Assembly (NCBI GenBank): GCA_023459915.1
Contig: JAEWSN010000169.1
Coordinates: forward strand, 1 to 7,915
Direction: 5' to 3'
DNA: 7,915 nt
Source: Bacillota bacterium
GTDB lineage: Bacteria > Bacillota > Clostridia > DSM-8532
Made by a program: the position numbers and the translations under genes. Under the pieces are notes generated by a model. The model made no database searches and was not told where the DNA came from. It was given only the letters and a program-made list of their open reading frames with translations. Shown here one piece after another: positions 5,543 to 7,915 of the stretch; positions within the stretch are counted from its first letter, which is position 1, and every line of letters begins with the position of its first letter.

Positions 5543-5571
5543 TTGACACGGGACACGCTTGCCCGTAGAAT
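5543..5571 (+). promoter_or_regulatory. prfC promoter
   Basis: Consensus -35 TTGACA (5543-5548), exactly 17 bases, then -10 TAGAAT (5566-5571), one base from consensus. Predicted start near 5578, giving a leader of about 67 bases. The -35 stands where the third TTGAC of the adjacent repeat would be expected. Confidence 0.8.
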
Positions 5572-5596
5572 AGTATGGCCAATGCCACAGACAACA

Positions 5597-5623
5597 CAGG
5601 GACAAGACATCTGTGTCCGCCTG
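5597..5623 (+). promoter_or_regulatory. Small stem-loop in the prfC leader
   Basis: GGACA (5600-5604) pairs with TGTCC (5614-5618), with CAGG/CCTG able to extend it past a bulge. It lies in the untranslated leader about 20 bases before the start codon. No known riboswitch was recognised; the role is unknown. Confidence 0.3.
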
Positions 5624-5644
5624 TTGAGCCGAAAGGATAAAACC

Positions 5645-7240
5645 ATGCCAGTCTCCCCGCAAAAACTGCAGGAAGAAGTCCAGCGCCGGCGCACCTTCGC
5701 GATCATCTCGCATCCGGACGCCGGCAAGACCACCCTCACTGAAAAGCTGCTCCTGTACGGAGGCGCCATCCACATGGCCGGTTCCGTCAAAGCCAGAAAA
5801 GCCTCCAAACACGCGGTTTCCGACTGGATGGAGATAGAAAAGCAGCGTGGCATTTCCGTCACATCTTCCGTGATGCAATTCGAATATGAAGGCTATTGCA
5901 TCAATATCCTCGACACACCGGGTCACCAGGACTTTTCCGAGGACACCTATCGAACGCTCGTGGCCGCGGACGCCGCGGTGATGCTCATCGACGGCGCGAA
6001 GGGCGTGGAAGCCCAGACCGTGAAGCTGTTCCATGTCTGCAAAATGCGTGGCATCCCCATCTTCACCTTCGTCAACAAAATGGACCGGGCCGCCCGTGAT
6101 CCGTTCGAGCTGATGCAGGAACTCGAGGACGTGCTCGGCATCCGGTCCACGCCCATGAACTGGCCCATCGGCATCGACGGCGATTTCAAGGGCGTTTACA
6201 ACCGGCAGCTGGGCCAGATTGAGCTGTTCACCAGCGACAACACGCACGGCCAGGCCGTGGTGGGTTCCAACAAGGGCACCGTGGACGATCCGGTTTTTGC
6301 CGATCTGCTGGGTGAACCGTACCACTCCCGCCTGGTCGATGAAATTTCCCTGCTCGACATTGCGGGGGATCCGTTCGATCTCAAGCGCATCCTGCGCGGC
6401 GAACTGACCCCGGTCTTCTTTGGCAGCGCCATGACCAACTTCGGGGTGGCGCCTTTTCTGGAGGAATTCCTGAAAATTGCGCCCTGTCCGGGATTGCGTG
6501 AATTCGGCGACGCACTGGTGGAGCCGCTGACCGATCCCTTCACCGGCTTCATTTTCAAAATCCAAGCCAATATGAATCCCAACCACCGGGATCGATTGGT
6601 GTTCCTGCGCATCTGCTCGGGCGTGTTCGAACGCGGCATGCAGGTCAACCACAGCGGCAGCGCCAAGCCCATCCGGCTTGCCCAGCCCCAGCAATTCATG
6701 GCCCAGGATCGCGAAATCGTGGAAACCGCGTATCCCGGTGACATCATCGGGCTGTTCGACCCCGGCATTTTCCGTATCGGCGACGCGTTGTCCACAAAGC
6801 CCGGCATGCAGTTCGCCGGATTGCCCTCCTTCCCGGCCGAGCACTTTGCCCGTGTGGCGGCCAAGGACACCATGAAGCGCAAGCAGTTTGTCAAGGGCGT
6901 CACCCAGCTGTCCGAGGAAGGCGCGGTGCAGATTTTCAAGCAACTCGATTTCGGGCTGGAGGAATTCATCATCGGCGCCGTCGGCGTCCTGCAGTTTGAG
7001 GTGCTGGAGCACCGGCTGCGCAATGAATACAATGTGGAGCTGCGCATTCAGCAGCTGCCGTTCCGGTTCGCGCGCTGGATCACGGAATCTCCGGTGGAAA
7101 CAACGGCACTGAATCTCACCTCTTCCACCCTTGCGGCGGAAGATCGCAAAGGCGCCCACGTGCTGTTGTACGAAAACGAATGGTCCATCCAATGGTCACT
7201 GGACAAAAACAAAGGCCTGTCGTTGCGGGATATCTCGTAA
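5645..7240 (+). CDS. prfC: Peptide chain release factor 3 (RF3), translational GTPase
   Basis: RF3 uses GTP to remove RF1 or RF2 from the ribosome after peptide release. 531 residues, against about 529 in E. coli. G1 is SHPDAGKT (22-29), switch I threonine lies in GISVTSS (69-75), G3 is DTPGH (90-94), and G4 is NKMD (144-147). The phrase FMAQDREIVETAYPGDIIGLFDPGIFRIGD in the middle domain is typical of RF3 rather than of EF-G. The MPVSPQ start follows GAAAGGA; the frame is open upstream only to a TTG that is the promoter's -35 and cannot be a start. It is transcribed alone from a strong promoter and ends in a strong terminator. Nothing is missing in the GTPase motifs. Confidence 0.97.
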   Translation: MPVSPQKLQEEVQRRRTFAIISHPDAGKTTLTEKLLLYGGAIHMAGSVKARKASKHAVSDWMEIEKQRGISVTSSVMQFEYEGYCINILDTPGHQDFSEDTYRTLVAADAAVMLIDGAKGVEAQTVKLFHVCKMRGIPIFTFVNKMDRAARDPFELMQELEDVLGIRSTPMNWPIGIDGDFKGVYNRQLGQIELFTSDNTHGQAVVGSNKGTVDDPVFADLLGEPYHSRLVDEISLLDIAGDPFDLKRILRGELTPVFFGSAMTNFGVAPFLEEFLKIAPCPGLREFGDALVEPLTDPFTGFIFKIQANMNPNHRDRLVFLRICSGVFERGMQVNHSGSAKPIRLAQPQQFMAQDREIVETAYPGDIIGLFDPGIFRIGDALSTKPGMQFAGLPSFPAEHFARVAAKDTMKRKQFVKGVTQLSEEGAVQIFKQLDFGLEEFIIGAVGVLQFEVLEHRLRNEYNVELRIQQLPFRFARWITESPVETTALNLTSSTLAAEDRKGAHVLLYENEWSIQWSLDKNKGLSLRDIS

Positions 7241-7347
7241 CCGCCAAATGGCAGTAGGAGAATGACAATGACTTGCCGTTGCGCGAGGGGTCACCACCAC
7301 CCACCGGCAAGTCAAAAAAAACAAGGCCTGACGTTGCACGGGATGTC
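7205..7347 (+). repeat. Near copy of the prfC 3' end downstream of its stop
   Basis: Bases 7214-7234 (final codons of prfC) recur at 7325-7347 with two changes and a two-base insertion, and both copies are preceded by an A-rich AAAAACAA string. The second copy forms the 5' arm of the terminator. A shorter likeness (CTTGCCGTTGCGCG) lies at 7272-7285. Confidence 0.65.
7269..7314. repeat. 10-bp inverted repeat between prfC and the terminator
   Basis: TGACTTGCCG (7269-7278) and CGGCAAGTCA (7305-7314) with a 26-base loop. On the plus strand it is followed by A8, not T, so it is not a plus-strand terminator. On the minus strand it comes after the T8 tract of the adjacent hairpin. Role unknown. Confidence 0.5.
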
Positions 7348-7375
7348 ATCCATCCGCGCGACGCAGGCCTTTTCT
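7314..7375. terminator. Bidirectional intrinsic terminator between prfC and pspC-like gene
   Basis: Stem AAGGCCTG/CAGGCCTT (7323-7330 with 7364-7371), continuing with CGTTGC/GCGACG (one G-T pair) and GGATG/CATCC. Plus-strand reading ends in TTTTCTCT; minus-strand reading ends in TTGTTTTTTTT. It therefore serves both convergent transcripts and should be stronger for the minus strand. Confidence 0.85.
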
Positions 7376-7407
7376 CTGCGTGTTCGCTTCTCCGTGTGAT
7401 TACATGC

Positions 7408-7596
7408 CTATTCGTTCGGCATGATGAATCCGAGTACGAAATACAAAATGGTTGCCGGAATGATGGCCGTCAGGAATGTGCCAACAACCCACAGCACACG
7501 CACCACGGTGGGATCGAGCTCCAGGTAGTTCGCGATGCCACCGCAAACCCCAAGGAATTGTTTGTCATGTGAGAGTACCAGTCTTTTTCCGTTCAT
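7408..7596 (-). CDS. Small PspC-domain membrane protein
   Basis: 62 residues, essentially one PspC domain: a short cytosolic head with the typical FLGVCGGIANYLELDPTVVRVLW (14-36) and one hydrophobic span at about 35-58. PspC domains sense or answer cell-envelope stress; in Proteobacteria PspC works with PspA and PspB, while single-domain proteins like this one are common in Gram-positives and their partners are poorly known. GGAGGTG (7608-7602) precedes two adjacent ATGs (7599 and 7596); the second has the better spacing and gives MNGKRL. No other psp gene is visible. It lies 111 bases after the ACT-domain gene, possibly in one transcript, and ends before the shared terminator. Confidence 0.9.
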   Translation of the reverse strand: MNGKRLVLSHDKQFLGVCGGIANYLELDPTVVRVLWVVGTFLTAIIPATILYFVLGFIMPNE

Positions 7597-7665
7597 CATC
7601 GCACCTCCGTTTCTTGCCCTTGGTACGGGCCAACCAGGCAGGATGTCTTGTGCCACACGGATGAT

Positions 7666-7687
7666 TTCCATGAGAATCTCATTGGAA
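7666..7687. promoter_or_regulatory. Palindrome between the ACT-domain and PspC genes
   Basis: ATGAGA-A-TCTCAT is a perfect 13-base palindrome (7670-7682), extended by TTCC/GGAA with one bulged base. No T-run follows on either strand, so an operator or RNA processing site is more likely than a terminator. Confidence 0.35.
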
Positions 7688-7707
7688 TTCCATGTGAGCG
7701 TTCCCGG

Positions 7708-7915
7708 CTACAGACGATATACTTCCGAGGAAGGCATGATATCCACATTGTTCTCCTGCAGCGTTTCGATGGCCGATTCGGGATTCTCCACACGCAAGAT
7801 GACCATGGCCCGACCGGACGCCTTGTTGCCGATAAACGCATACATGTATTCGATATCCACCTGGATTCTGTCAAGCAGCGCCAGGACGCTGGCCAGGCCC
7901 CCAGGGTGATCCTCG
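7708..7915 (-). CDS. ACT-domain protein, C-terminal part, 5' end beyond window
   Basis: The last 68 codons are visible, entering at the right edge: EDHPGGLASVLALLDRIQVDIEYMYAF, then SGRAMVILRVENPESAIETLQENNVDIMPSSEVYRL and TAG. The D-x-P-G-x-L start and the beta-alpha-beta-beta-alpha-beta order mark an ACT domain, a small amino-acid-sensing fold. EYMYAF and the ending resemble small tandem-ACT proteins of about 140 residues found in Bacillota and others, often near aromatic-acid or branched-chain metabolism genes. Ligand and partner cannot be told. It is co-oriented with the PspC gene. Confidence 0.85.
   Translation of the reverse strand, partial: EDHPGGLASVLALLDRIQVDIEYMYAFIGNKASGRAMVILRVENPESAIETLQENNVDIMPSSEVYRL

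Noticed and set aside
5417..7192. 591-codon open frame on the minus strand
   Set aside because: Antisense shadow of prfC; no family resemblance, and it would overlap both promoters.
7262..7399. Small frame after prfC with AGGAG before ATG (MTCRCARGHHHPP...)
   Set aside because: It runs straight through the terminator hairpin, and its composition comes from the hairpins and A-tract; a ribosome-like site alone is not enough.
7273..7572. 99-codon plus-strand frame
   Set aside because: TTG start inside an inverted repeat, antisense to the PspC gene, no family resemblance.

Overview
The window looks like a chromosomal piece of a moderately GC-rich, probably Bacillota (Clostridia-like) bacterium. 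This rests on family resemblance and gene content: a MarR regulator beside an exporter of the LmrA/BmrA type, a short single-domain PspC protein, a C-terminal ACT-domain fragment of the small tandem-ACT type, an MBL-fold hydrolase with a clostridial-looking YHSG...STDAGVAF...HAGDLN sequence, and strong Shine-Dalgarno sites throughout. The taxonomic guess is an inference. Most genes are about 60% GC. The segment from about 1,860 to 3,000 is visibly AT-richer (a sampled 60-base stretch in the toxin gene is about 42% GC, against about 63% in proA) and looks acquired.

Layout. (1) 1-1853, minus strand: a marR-type repressor gene followed by an ABC exporter half-transporter that runs off the left edge. 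The gap between them, and the end of marR, hold two large palindromes 57 bases apart plus a separate MarR-operator-like site. (2) 1854-2145: a compact divergent promoter region with a 12-bp tandem repeat on the marR side and a 15-bp degenerate tandem repeat on the other side. (3) 2146-2951, plus strand: a two-gene toxin-antitoxin pair of the MNT/HEPN (MntA/HepT) kind, overlapping by ATGA. The toxin has Asn where the classical catalytic His of the Rx4HxY motif is expected. (4) 2952-4027: an MBL-fold metallohydrolase with its own candidate extended -10 promoter, a 5'-UTR stem-loop, and a stem-loop over its stop codon. (5) 4085-5389, minus strand: proA (proline biosynthesis). (6) 5390-5644: a divergent proA/prfC promoter region holding three 26-bp-spaced copies of a GGGGTCAGACCCC palindrome. 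(7) 5645-7240, plus strand: prfC (release factor RF3), then a bidirectional terminator whose 5' arm is a near copy of the end of prfC. (8) 7408-7915, minus strand: a PspC-domain membrane protein and the C-terminus of an ACT-domain protein.

How the parts fit. The marR-exporter pair should be an inducible efflux unit with autoregulation. The MNT-HEPN pair is a defence or plasmid/phage-stabilisation type toxin-antitoxin unit. ProA, RF3, PspC and ACT genes are housekeeping or stress genes with separate promoters. No stretch longer than 300 bases lacks a gene; the largest spaces (1854-2145 and 5390-5644) are filled by promoters and repeats. I saw no tRNA, rRNA, CRISPR array, transposase or integrase. 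The most notable features are the repeat-flanked divergent promoter with the atypical HEPN toxin, the duplicated marR/exporter operator block, and the prfC tail duplication inside its own terminator.
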